A DNA stretch of 64,000 nt. Source: Kalmusia sp. IMI 367209 (Eukaryota; Ascomycota; Dothideomycetes; Pleosporales; Didymosphaeriaceae). The translations under genes were made by a program, and so were the position numbers. The stretch lies in the NCBI GenBank assembly GCA_027946365.1, contig JAPEUQ010000010.1, positions 62,001-126,000 of the forward strand, read 5' to 3'. Below, in pieces: positions 24,267 through 34,858 of the stretch. Numbering within the stretch: position 1 is the first letter of the stretch; every line of letters starts with the position of its first letter. The notes beneath the pieces were generated by a model. It was not told the DNA's origin, searched no databases, and saw only the letters and a list, made by a program, of their open reading frames with translations.

Positions 24267-27027
24267 ATGCTTCGTTTAATGCACTTGGGCGCCACGGCGG
24301 TCTTGTGCCTCACCTCGCCGACGGCAGCAAGTAGATTTCCGAAGCGTGGGAACGCGTCGGATGTGCTGGACTATGTCAATCCTTTGATTGGGAGTCAGGC
24401 CGGGGGTAATGTCTTTGCTGGCGCTTCGTTGCCCTATGGTATGGCGAAAGGTGAGTTGGTTGTCTGGCGGTACTCACATATATGACCCTCTGTTTCGTTG
24501 AAGAGCAATGCGACAGGATGGGATCGAAAGCTTGAGATCGGCCATCGCTTTGGTACGCAAAGAAAGCATGCTCGTAGAGTTATTCAACCTTCATCAATAA
24601 CCTCTTTGATATTGGGGAAGCAGCTGACACATGCTGCAGCATCTCCGGATGTCAATGGTGAGAACACGGGCGGATTTTCCACAGATGGCTCTCAAATCAC
24701 CGGCTTCTCAACCCTTCACGATTCAGGAACGGGAGGTAACCCCAGTCTGGGCAACTTCCCCATTTTCCCGCAGATATGCCCTAGCGATGATGTCAACACC
24801 TGCAAATTTCCTATAGGAGCTAGAGCTACCAATTACACAAGCGATTCCATCATCGCGAAACCGGGACATTTCGGCGTGACGCTTGAGAATAGCATCAAAT
24901 CTGAGATGACGGTGTCGGAGCATGCTGCTCTCTTCAAGTTCGACTTCTCCGGGAGTACCGGCGCGAATGCCACTGCGGATCCGTTGATCATGCTCGATCT
25001 TACAGATCTATGGGTGAGCCGACAAAATGCATCCATCAGTGTCGAGGCCGAAGAAGGGAGTGAAGGAGGCAGAATCAAGGGAAACGGAACTTTCTTGCCG
25101 AGCTTCGGAGCCGGATCCTATGTGGCGTACTTCTGTCTCGATCTAGCTGGTGGCACCGTCAAAGACTCGGGCGTCTGGGTGAACAATCGAGCAGGCACCG
25201 CGCCTAAGAATCTGTACGTCACGCGCGGCTTCAACCTGTTCTTTCTTGAAGCCGGCGGGTTCATTCGTTTCAAAGGACCATTGCCTGGACCCATCTCGGC
25301 ACGAATGGGTATCAGCTTCATCAGCACTGATCAAGCTTGCCAGAACGCCGAGGACGAGATACCAGGGCCAGACTTCGACTTTGACGGTCTTGTTAGCAAG
25401 GCGCAAAGTGCGTGGAGGAAGAAGCTTGCTCCCATCTCGATCGAATCTGGTGCGGTCGACGACAGCATGCTTGTGAGCTTCTGGAGCGCCGTCTACCGTA
25501 CCATGATCTCGCCACAGGACTACACTGGTGAGAACCCGCATTGGACTTCTGAGGAGCCATACTTTGACTCTTTCTATTGTATTTGGGACATGTGGCGTGT
25601 GCAATTACCGTTCCTCACTATTCTGGACCCGCTTCAACAGTCACGCATCGTACGCAGCCTACTTGATATTTACAAACATCGCGGATGGCTGCCTGACTGT
25701 AGTATGAGTACCTGCAAGGGCTGGACACAGGGCGGGTCGGACGCAGACAACGTGCTTGTCGACGCGTATGTGAAGAACCTTACTGGTATCGATTGGGATC
25801 TTGCGTACGAGGCCATAGTCAACGACGCCGAAAATGAACCCCTAGAGTGGAGTATCGAAGGTCGTGGCGGCCTTGCCTCATGGAAATGGTTGAATTACAT
25901 TCCTTACCTAGACTTCGATCCCAATGGCTTCGGCACTAATTCGCGAAGCATTTCACGGACGCTCGAGTACGCGTACAATGATTTCAATCTCGCTACTCTA
26001 GCGAAAAGTCTCGGCAAAGACACGTATACTAAGTATCTTGCTCGAGCGGGAAATTGGCAGAATTTGTTCAAGGCGGATCAAACATCGAGCATCAATGGCA
26101 CGGACACGGGTTTCATGGGGTTCTTTCAGGTGAGCACCCATCAAAGGAGAATGCGAGGGATGCTGACTTCGCATGGAGCCTAAATATCTCAATGGATCGT
26201 GGGGATATCAGGATCCGATCGCGTGCAGTCCGCTTGCAGGTTTTTGCTCGCTAACGAGTAATCCGAGTGAGACGTTTGAAAGCAGTGCATGGGAGTACAT
26301 GTTCGTAAGTACTTGGGATTTCTTCTACCCTCACTGTGATATTCGTTCAGCTAATCAAGTATGCGTTGGTAGTTTGTACCGCATGACATCGCAAAGATCG
26401 TCGAGCTACTAGGTGGCGAGGAAACCTTTCTTAAGCGGCTCGACTTCTTCCACACCTCCGGAATCTCAGATATAGGAAATGAGCCCGTTTTCTTGACAGT
26501 CTACATGCCGCACTATGCGGGTCGTCCCGGGCTAAGCGCAAAAAGAGCGCATGACTGTTAGTCTACCTACTCGTACATCTTTCCCTAGCTTTCCTTGCTG
26601 ATACCTCGCAGACATACCCTCCCGCTTCAACTCCTCTCTCGCCGGCCTCCCTGGAAACGACGACTCCGGCGCCATGGCGTCTTTTACTCTTTTCTCCACC
26701 ATGGGGCTCTTCCCCAACCCTGGCCAAAACGTTTACTTCATCATTCCCCCCTTTTTTCCATCTGTCTCTATCACATCCCCTACCACAAATAAGACTGCGA
26801 CGATAAAGAATGTCAATTTCGATGCGAGCTATAAAAATATATATATCCAGAGCGCGAAGCTGAATGGAGAAGAGTACAGCAAGAATTGGATTGGACATGA
26901 ATTCTTCACGGAGGGGTTGACGCTGGAATTGGTGCTAGGAAGTGAAGAAGGGGACTGGGGAACTGGGGCGGCAGACAGGCCGCCGAGTGCATCGGATGCG
27001 GTTGCAAGTGTAGAGTATACGATGTAG
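24267..27027 (+). CDS. Secreted GH92 alpha-1,2-mannosidase
   Basis: Five exons: 24267-24450, 24640-26129, 26179-26304, 26373-26556 and 26612-27027, totalling 799 residues. The N-terminus is a signal peptide (hydrophobic LMHLGATAVLCLTSP). Family motifs in order: YVNPLIGSQAGGNVFAGASLPYGMAK split by intron 1; NGENTGGFSTDGSQITGFS; HDSGTGGNPSLGNFPIFPQ; FYCIWDMWRVQLPFLTILDP; GGSDADNVLVDAY; PKYLNGSWGYQDP; HYAGRPGLSAKRAHDY; and GNDDSGAMASFTLFSTMG before NPGQNVY. GH92 enzymes are calcium-dependent exo-alpha-mannosidases that trim mannans or N-glycans, here outside the cell. Intron 1 is 189 nt, long for this window, but the join restores the conserved GMAK-to-NGEN block. All lengths and motifs look intact. 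Confidence 0.93.
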
Positions 27028-27137
27028 ATGTAATGACACGAGGAGAAGACCGCAACACCGCGACACCTGTGTCGGGATCATCATCCAGTAGAACAGCAGA
27101 TGTGCCGCTAGAGTTAAAGCCCCAAAGCGTGCTGATA

Positions 27138-27467
27138 TCATTCCACCGTCCCATCCTCGAAATACACCATCATAATCCCCTGAATAACGTCCTTCGCAAA
27201 CGCCTTCAACGCCGCATGCGCCGCACACCCCTCATCGTAAAAAACCATGTCCTCCTTATTCGCGAACCTGCTGATCGCAGCAAAGTTGAAACCCTGGCTA
27301 CGTGCGTCCTCAGCCGCGGGGCCCGCCGAGACAGAAAGAATGTACGGTTTTCCGTCTTTGAGGGCGTTGACGGGCATGTTGCGATAGTGTCCGAGTAGCG
27401 TTTCGGCATCCGAAGGAGAGGGGATTTTGAAAAGGGTCACGCGGGTTATGGGTCTTGTCGCGGCCAT
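27138..27467 (-). CDS. Stress-responsive A/B-barrel (Dabb) domain protein
   Basis: 109 residues in one exon starting MAATRPITRVTLFKIPS at 27467. The frame is open further upstream, but that part is low-complexity and unrelated. It covers a single Dabb domain: ITRVTLFKIP strand, an alpha-helical LLGHYRNMP segment, PYILSVSAGPAAED, then FVFYD/DMVFYDEGCAAHAALKAFAKDVIQGIMMVYFED. These small dimeric proteins are stress-induced or, in relatives, cyclase-like. The function cannot be set from sequence. It is convergent with the GH92 gene, stops only 110 bp apart. Confidence 0.85.
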   Translation of the reverse strand: MAATRPITRVTLFKIPSPSDAETLLGHYRNMPVNALKDGKPYILSVSAGPAAEDARSQGFNFAAISRFANKEDMVFYDEGCAAHAALKAFAKDVIQGIMMVYFEDGTVE

Positions 27468-27999
27468 TTTGATGCGGGGTGGGGAGGGATGTGGTGTGGT
27501 GTGGGTGTGAGTGAGTGAGTGGTGGAGAGGGATTGCTGTTGTTTTGGTTGCTGGGTACTGTGGTTTGGCTGTTGTATATAGTAAGGGTTCGGGATAGAAC
27601 GGGATATTTGACTTGTGTAGGTGCAGCATTGCCGTAAGCCCAACAGGTTGACGGATGGGACTAGGCCGCTTATGTGCAGGTACTCCCCACCGCGTGGAAC
27701 GAGCCACCAGATTTTTCGAATAGAATATGGTGCACCTTTTCTTTTCCATGCATATTATTTGGCTGTTTGGAAAAAGTCGTGAAGATGAGTTACTTTGAGC
27801 TAGGACAGTTGTGGGCTTCTCGAGTGACGGTTCTGACGTATGAACTTGATGTATTGCTCGTTTCATTATGCATTTCGACGTTTGCGCTACTACACCAAAT
27901 CATTCATGAATTCGCCATAGTCGTACATCCCATAATGCCTGCGAACGCCTTTCTCGCAATTCTCACAATTACCGTGTGATTCAGGACCCCTCTAGAACC
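27468..27999. other. Upstream region of Dabb gene, 3' end of Q-rich gene
   Basis: 0.5 kb between two minus-strand genes. It contains GT/GTGA-rich simple sequence near 27491-27525 just upstream of the Dabb start. No gene seen. Confidence 0.45.
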
Positions 28000-29756
28000 T
28001 TAGCTTCTCTCCGAAGCCAGCGGGCCACTCTTCATCTTCTTCATGAAGCCGCTCATTTTTCCCCCGCTTCTGCCTTCTATCTGCGATCCTGAGACTGCCG
28101 GGCCACTGTAGGGTGTTTTCGAGGAGGAAGCTTGCGGATTGCTATACGGCGTCTGCCAGGCGTCTTGGGGGCCGACACTCTGGTGGTCGACCTTCGGGGG
28201 GATCTGCGGAGCATGCTGTTGCAGCTGTTGCGGCTGTTGCAGTTGTTGCAGTTGTTGTGGCTGATGCTGGTGGTGCTGCTGTTGCTGCTGGCTGTAGGGA
28301 TTATGGAAATGCCCGGTTTCGACTTCTGATCGTCCTGTGTCAATAACGGCTTGATTTTTGGCATGAACGGCTGAGTTGGGCTTCGTGAAACGCTTGTCGA
28401 CCGTATTGTTTAACGTGCCGCGAAGTGCTTCGCCAGCGCCCTGAATCTAGTGTGAGCTGATGAGTAGATCGAGAGGATATATGCTTACATGAATGCCAGC
28501 AGCTGCAGTCTTGAGATTGGCGAGGGTGGATTGCTTCTGTGGCTGCTGGGGTTGGTGTCCCGGACGAAGGGGCGGAGGATGAGCACGATCTCCGTATCCG
28601 ACCTGGTGGTGAGCTTGATGCTGCTGAAGATGATCCGGCGGCTGCTGGGAGTAGAACTCTTGAGAAGGAACTTGGCGGGGAACCCCAGCCGGTGGTAACC
28701 GGGCTGGGTAAGAGAAATTATGTTGTGAAGGACTCGTGGGGGTAATGGGGCTGACCAATGGGTTGGGACGCTCGATGCCTGGCGATACGCTATCCAATTC
28801 GACTCTGTTTCGCATATTGTTTCTGTTGGGAATCGGCGGAGAGGAGCTAGGTCCAAGCCCATCTTGAGCAGACGTGCTCGGGCCAGAAATACCAGGACCA
28901 GGCTGACTTGTATGAGTTTGATCTTGGTTGTGTGCAGGCAGTGGTGGAGCTGGCGATGGTGGGCTGGGCCCGGAAGTCTCAGTTACATTTGCTTGAGGTG
29001 AGACTTTGTCATCATGCCCAGCGGGTTGTTCCACGGTGGTGGATCCCCCAGGCCCAGTCGTGGTAGTCGTGGTAGTCGTAGTCTGAGTAATGTCAGATGA
29101 TTATCTTCGAAGATTGAGATATAACTTACGGTCGTGGTGGTTACCACTACGTTGCCTGTCCTTTGATCGGTATACGACTCTCGCGGTGCATTGTTCTGAT
29201 GTGCTTGAGCTTGTTGTTGTGTTGCTTGAGATTGGCTCAAGGACGCCGAAGGGGTGGGTGGAGTGACGCTGGTTCGCGGTGGCTGCAAAGTCGCATTGGG
29301 TGCCTGCAACTGCTCACCCCGCGAACCTCGCCTCTCGGCGCTTGAAAAGCTCGGGTGCCCGCTATTGTTGATATCCGATCTCGAACTGTTGACGTGCTCA
29401 CTGCTGAAGTAGGCCGAGTCTCCTGCCGCTGCCGAATTTTCGGCCGTCGCTGCGTTTTCAGCCGCTGCTGCGTTTTCCGACGGTGCAGACGCAGGGTCTC
29501 CAGCAACTGCTACTGAGTCTTTTCGCTCCTTGTCTTTTGAGTGGAATGGGTTTGAGAGGCGCCATTTCGATTTCTTTTCCTTGCCAGGCGATGTGCCGTT
29601 TTCTTGGGACATTGGAACACTGTCCGTGTTTAACGGAGGCACAGCAGGCGTATCTTGTTGTGAATGCCTGTTTCCTTGGGACTGGGCACGCTCGCGGCTA
29701 GGGCTGTTACGCTTTACGAGCTTGCGACCTGGTCGTGGCCGCTGAGCTTCTGACAT
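28000..29756 (-). CDS. Conserved Q/P-rich fungal protein, unknown function
   Basis: Three exons: 29756-29130, 29082-28489 and 28446-28000, totalling 555 residues. The introns are short (47 and 42 nt). The N-terminus is basic (RPRPGRKLVKR), followed by KWRLSNPFHSKDKERKD. A repetitive AAENAATAEN region, a run of Thr residues spanning intron 1, and Pro/Ser/Gln-rich sequence come next. Near the C-terminus is the best-conserved-looking block, TLANLKTAAAGIH joined to IQGAGEALRGTLNNTVDKRF. A Gln-rich repeat and a basic Lys/Met-rich end follow (GKMSGFMKKMKSGP). It is mostly disordered, with no signal peptide. I recall similar proteins in other ascomycetes without assigned function. It is divergent from the PigL_N gene, with 0.6 kb between starts. 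Confidence 0.82.
28212..28300 (-). repeat. Gln-coding trinucleotide repeat
   Basis: A CAG/CAA/CAC-rich stretch coding mainly Gln with Leu, His and Pro in the last exon of the Q/P-rich gene. The repeat preserves the frame, so length variation between strains would be tolerated. Confidence 0.85.
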
Positions 29757-30368
29757 ATCTTCGAACGGAGAAATAATGGATACAAACGAAATGGTGTCAA
29801 TTGCATTCGGTCTTTGGAGCGAAAGCCATCATAAGCAGGCCTACCCTGCATGACATCATGGCTTAGGCCAGCCACATTGTGAACCGCTTCTGTGGCTAAT
29901 CGGCTTTGGCGTTGACTTTCGGTCCAATGAAGATGCGCCATGCTGTCTTTCATTGGCGAGACGGGACCGGGAAAAATACAAGGGGGTTTGGAGGCTTGAC
30001 GTCGGTGGGCACGGTGGGATCGCCATGGAACTTGTTTCTACGGTTGACGCTAACTGCTTCCAGGCAAACCATCAGCTGGGGTCGTGACTGTGGTGCACCC
30101 TGAAAGCTTCGAAAACGTGGGAGGCTGGGGTCCTGTTCAGGTCACGATTCGAGTTCAAAGCACCATAGTTTCATCTGCCATATGCAAATGTAGTTGGCAA
30201 CGTCCATGATCTATGCATGAATGTGGCCCCCCAAATGCAGGGCTGTGCGTGCGTGGCTTCGTGCCTCAGCCTCAACCCCGCGCTCCCTTTTGAACTCACG
30301 GACAGCTTCACTACATTACCATATATACACTCGTTGAATATTCATGGTTTCTATATGATTGAGATCAA
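29757..30368. promoter_or_regulatory. Divergent promoter, Q/P-rich gene/PigL_N gene
   Basis: 0.6 kb between divergent starts. A TATATA element at 30322-30327, 42 bp before the plus-strand ATG, is a candidate TATA box. No obvious core element is seen for the minus-strand gene. Confidence 0.45.
30322..30327 (+). promoter_or_regulatory. Candidate TATA box, PigL_N gene
   Basis: TATATA 42 bp upstream of the ATG at 30369. Position only; no transcript evidence. Confidence 0.35.
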
Positions 30369-33300
30369 ATGGCTGAGACCATCGGCCTTGTAGCTTCAGT
30401 TATCCAGGTTGCAGGCGCAGGCCTAAAGCTCTCTCAGACACTTTATCAATATGCCGATAGCGTAGCTTCTGCTGATCGACGGATCAAGGACGTCGCAAAA
30501 GAAATACAACGTGAGTGGCATCCAATTACGGATAAACAGACATGTTCTTATCGTTCAATCCCGCCCAGTCACCGCATTTGTGATCGAAGAGCTTGGGTCT
30601 CTTTTCAAGCAAGATGCAACCTCGACACTGCTATCCAAAAATGCGCTCAAAACAGCAGACGAGACGGTGCGGGGAGTGTTCAAATGTCTTCACAGAGCTC
30701 GATGCTGCGCTCAAAAAGTCAAAGAAGAACACATTTGGACGACTCATATTGCCCTTTCGCGAAACGAAGATCGAACTGCTGAGAAGCCATGTTGATAAAT
30801 TGAAAAGCACGCTGCAATTACTTATGCAAGTTTTGACGCATGCGCATCAAGTTGCGGCCCAGAAACTGGACCGGGAGGCAGAAGCGGCGCAGCGGGAGCA
30901 GATCAAGGCGTTGCTCCAAAATAAGAGGGACTCAACAAAGCGGTACGAAGAGTCTCTGAAAAACTATAGCATGAGCGAGGATAGCACTGTACTTAACGAT
31001 GAAGAAGAAGAGGAAGACGATAACTTGGTTAAGACTCTGAGTACCACGAGCACAATGATGATGACTGCAGCAGCCGTAAAGTCAAGCATTACAGTGAAGA
31101 CACTGGAGACGTGTGTCCAGCATATTCAGGGCCTACTGAATGACATCGAGACTCTGCAGCAGGCATTAGAGCAACAACATGAAGGCGCAGACAACTCAGA
31201 GCATCATCAGAGTCTTATCGGATCTTACATCCGAGCCCGCGGTCATCTCGATAGCGTGCTCCTAGGAGGCTCCGAACATATGAAAGACGAGATGACGGGG
31301 GCTGTTGTTCAAGACAAGACACAAACACAAGAACCGGAGCGCATCGTGATGCCAAGTGTTCCCTCCAGTCAAATTATTATACAAGACATCTCAGTCCCTC
31401 ATCCGAGGTCTCACGTTCAGATTCCAGTAGATGTGTTGGCCGCCTCTAGAGTATTGGATGAAAAGAGAAAGCGAAACGTAGGTGCATCGGCACGATTTCG
31501 AGCCAGGCGTCGGACGAAGGAACAAGAGCAATTGGATACCATTGCGCGTCTTAAGCATGAGCTAGCAGAAGCCCGCAGGAGGAAAGAGGTAACAGCCGGC
31601 CGCGATACCTTGGAAGCAGATAGAAAATTAGAAATGCAGCTTTCCATGGGAAAGCCTTTCGATGAAGAATCAGGGCGGGCCGAGCTGGAAGCACGAAAAG
31701 CATCAGAAAGAAGAACATTACTCCCTGAAGCAGAGAAGGCTCACCGCTTGCGCGAAGAGTCCGTGACTAAATCATTCGACTTGAGAGCTATGATAGAGGA
31801 AGAAGCGAAGAGGAAGGCGCGTGACGAAGCCGCTGAAGCTAGATTAAAGGCACTGAAAGCTGAGGAGGAACGTGCTAGGGCCAAAATGGAGGCGGACAAA
31901 AAGTCCGAGGAGGCTTTCCAAGTAGAAGTAGCGAAAAGAACAGCGAGAACAGTAGAATCCTTCAGCATACCTCCGGCTGCCGTCAATTTCAAGGATGCCT
32001 TGGGAAGGAAGTTCAACTTTCCGTTTCAACTAGTCAAGTCATGGAAAGATATGGAACACCTTATACTAGGTATTTTCGGTCAAGTCGACTCTCTCAATCG
32101 ACATGTTATCGCAGGTCAGTATGATCTTATTGATGAGACGGGTTGTATTATTATGCCGTCTACATGGGAGGCGTCTATCCGACCCGGCGCTTTTATCGTA
32201 ATGAGATTTTGGCCACAGCTAGAGCGATCGGATCCTGTACCCGCATCTACCACGCTATCTTCACAGACAAGTGGACCCGCTCCTGGAACCAGTATTGTTG
32301 AAATATGGACCAAAGAGGGGGTGCAGCGGCCTTATCCAACTCTGCCTGATATGAAGCACAAACGAAGCCGGTATAAGGAGCGTAAGCCGAGTTTTGAAGA
32401 ATCTCGAAAAGACCGACTAGAATACGAATACAGCCTAGCCGACCGAACAGCTCAACAATCTCCTTTCCCCCAAACTGTACCCGTTGTTGCTATGTCTGAT
32501 CCATCTCAAAAAAATACTGGTCTGAGCAATTATACTATCCGGGAACGCGAACGCAGACCATACGGCGGAATAGCTAATCGGAATGAATTAGTAACAACTG
32601 ACGAAATCCAAGTTTCGCCTTCGATGTCTCTGGAACGCAAACGAAGACCTTATTCAAGATCTCCAGGTAGAAGCAGCGCTGAGAAACCCCAAATGATGGC
32701 AGACCGTATTGTAGGCACGGCGAATGAAGTGCAGGAAGAAGATGCCCGGGGTGCCTGGGACTCGAGGTATAGGCAAACAAAAGTGAAGAGAGATGCAGTG
32801 CAACATACGGACCGTGAGGATTCAGTTTCGAAAACAAAAATAAATGAAAGAGCAAAACATCATATAGAAGCTTCTGGAGACGACAGTAATACGCTGGAAG
32901 AACTGCCGCTAGCCCATTACCCCCTGCACCTGCACCCATCCCCGACGCTTCAGTGTGCTGGTGTCCAACGTGCTAGTCTCTTAGGACGAGGGCACGATGA
33001 TGGAATCGGCTCATTTCATGAAGGCGAAAGGCAAAACATATATGCCAATGTACATTCAGACAACTTAGTTTCCTATCATCCTCTACCTCGGAGAGTCTCT
33101 TTCGATGATTTATGGACTAGTCAGCCACCTCTTCGCGAATCCTTTGCACCTCTACCAGGAGTTGATCCCTTCGAATCCACCACTGATGCTGTTTCGGAAT
33201 TCGGTGCCAACCAGGTCAATGGGATAAGTGATTCAGTGCCACAGATGCTACGATCCCAGCGAATACTGCAATGTTGGGAGCACGGTTGCAACGGATGTCA

Positions 33301-33700
33301 ATTCACTACATTTAACAGTCTTTTACGACATCAGCGCCAAAAGGCCATGCAATCTCTTTCTTCAAACCTCGAAAACCATAGTAGGGAGGGTGTGGAGACA
33401 ATCGACATGAGACCTCCACCACAGAGTAGGGATACTGAATATGAGGTGTTATTAAATGCTGAGAACAATAGAGCAAATGATGGATTTGATAATGATCTTA
33501 TATATAAGGAGATGTTAGACCGATTAGCGGGGATAGATTCGGATGAGAATGGAGATGAAGAAAGCGATGAAATGATGGAATATCAACTGCATAGATTTGA
33601 TACCATTGGATATAGCCTGCCCAGTGTGTCGCGAAAGGAGAAAGATGAATCGGAAAAGGAGGTAGATGACTTATTGAGGGAATGGACGACGCTAATGTAG
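30369..33700 (+). CDS. PigL_N + coiled coil + ubiquitin-like-fold protein, apparent frameshift
   Basis: Exon 1 (30369-30510) and the exon from 30569 encode the fungal N-terminal domain found on STAND/NLR-like proteins (MAETIGLVASVIQVAGAGLKL; LTAFVIEELGSLFKQD). The frame is then broken at a run of four G (30671-30674). Reading three G would join TADETVR to ECSNVFTELDAALKK and continue to 33700. After the break come a coiled coil, a long charged Arg/Lys/Glu-rich helix (~31450-31930), a ubiquitin-like fold of the ULD_2 type (FKDALGRKFNFPFQLVKSW to RPGAFIVMRFW, ~31980-32215), a disordered Arg-rich region, a degenerate zinc-finger-like CWEHGCNGCQF with LLRHQRQK, and an acidic C-end. No NACHT/NB-ARC domain is present. 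The frameshift may be real decay, an assembly error in the homopolymer, or a strain allele. Confidence 0.8.
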
Positions 33701-33942
33701 CGGAAGAAGTTAAATGAGATCAATAAGATATTATACAACGAAGAACTTACAATGCAACTCACTCCTGTTCAGTCAGACTCTAGATAAATTCCCCCTTGAA
33801 TGTGCGCCATATATGCGTTCCATGAAACTACTGAAGACTTCCGTGTCTCCACTTGCGCTACTTCTTGACACGATTAATTATTCAACGACAATGCAAGATC
33901 TTTATTGGCGCAGCAACATCTCAATAACGGGTCTTGAAGAGC

Positions 33943-34858
33943 TCAACGAAGTTCTTGAGGGAACCTGTAATGAGGTCCAGGCATCTCTGAAACTTGCTGG
34001 TTTTCTAGTTCAGGCACAAATTGACGGTTAGGTTTCGCAGCGTCGAGTTTCGCCTCAATCTCCCGCACTCTCTTACGATTGCGACGCAACATGTAAATGA
34101 GTCCGCCAATAACAAGTGCCACACATATGGATCCTATTGCAATTCCAGCTTTTCCGCCTGAAGAGATGCTGCCTGAAACTGTCGATGAAGCGCTGTCGCC
34201 GAGAAATGAGCTCGTTGGTGTCGTGGACGGAGACGAAGTTTGTGACGAAGGCGTTTTGGTAATCGAATGGGAACTGGAAGTGATGATACCACTTGAAGTC
34301 TCAGAGGCTGAAGATGGCGATGTTGAACTGTCTGTGCTCGAGAACCCGGAGACGACCGTGGTATCGCTGGCGAACGTGGTAGCTGCAGTAGCTTGATATG
34401 AGGTAACATCGATGTCTCCGCCCTGCGTGCCCACGTTGTTCTGCTGTTGGTACACAAGTTCTATCCAGCAATGGTGAGGTTGTGTCCAGTCTAGGGAGCC
34501 CAGGTCGATATCTGGATCCGTCGCCGGGCACCATTCGAGTGTCCCGGTTGGAACTACTTTCTTCACGAACCCTATGGCAGTCAGAAGGCATGTCAGAGTG
34601 AACGTAGAACCTTCAAGGCTTACAGCCTACGGCATTTGGATTGCACCAAAGATACAGCCACGCATCTTCATAATTCGAGGTCCATGACCAGATTATAGTA
34701 TCATATACATTGGTCTTTAGTGAGAAACTGTTGTTCATCGATGATGGAACATATTGAAATGTTGCGCTGGACGATTGAGCAGTCGCCGAGGCTAGAAGGC
34801 CTGCAAATGTAAGGAGACCCAGCCTTGCGCTTTGGAATCCATCACCTCGATTCATCAT
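33943..34858 (-). CDS. Single-pass Ser/Thr-rich membrane protein
   Basis: Two exons, 34858-34624 and 34571-33943, totalling 287 residues. The N-terminal signal peptide (LGLLTFAGLLASATAQ) is followed by a small ectodomain of about 110 residues. It has Cys and Trp residues (IIWSWTSNYEDAWLYLW, LEWCPATDPDIDL, WTQPHHCWIEL) that could form disulfides. Then come a Ser/Thr-rich stalk of about 85 residues, a transmembrane helix (AGIAIGSICVALVIGGLIYML) and a basic cytoplasmic tail with a juxtamembrane RRNRKRVREIEAKL. The layout matches fungal Mid2/WSC-like surface sensors, but the ectodomain is not one I can name. Tail-to-tail with the PigL_N gene. Its start could also be the next codon (34855). Confidence 0.78.
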
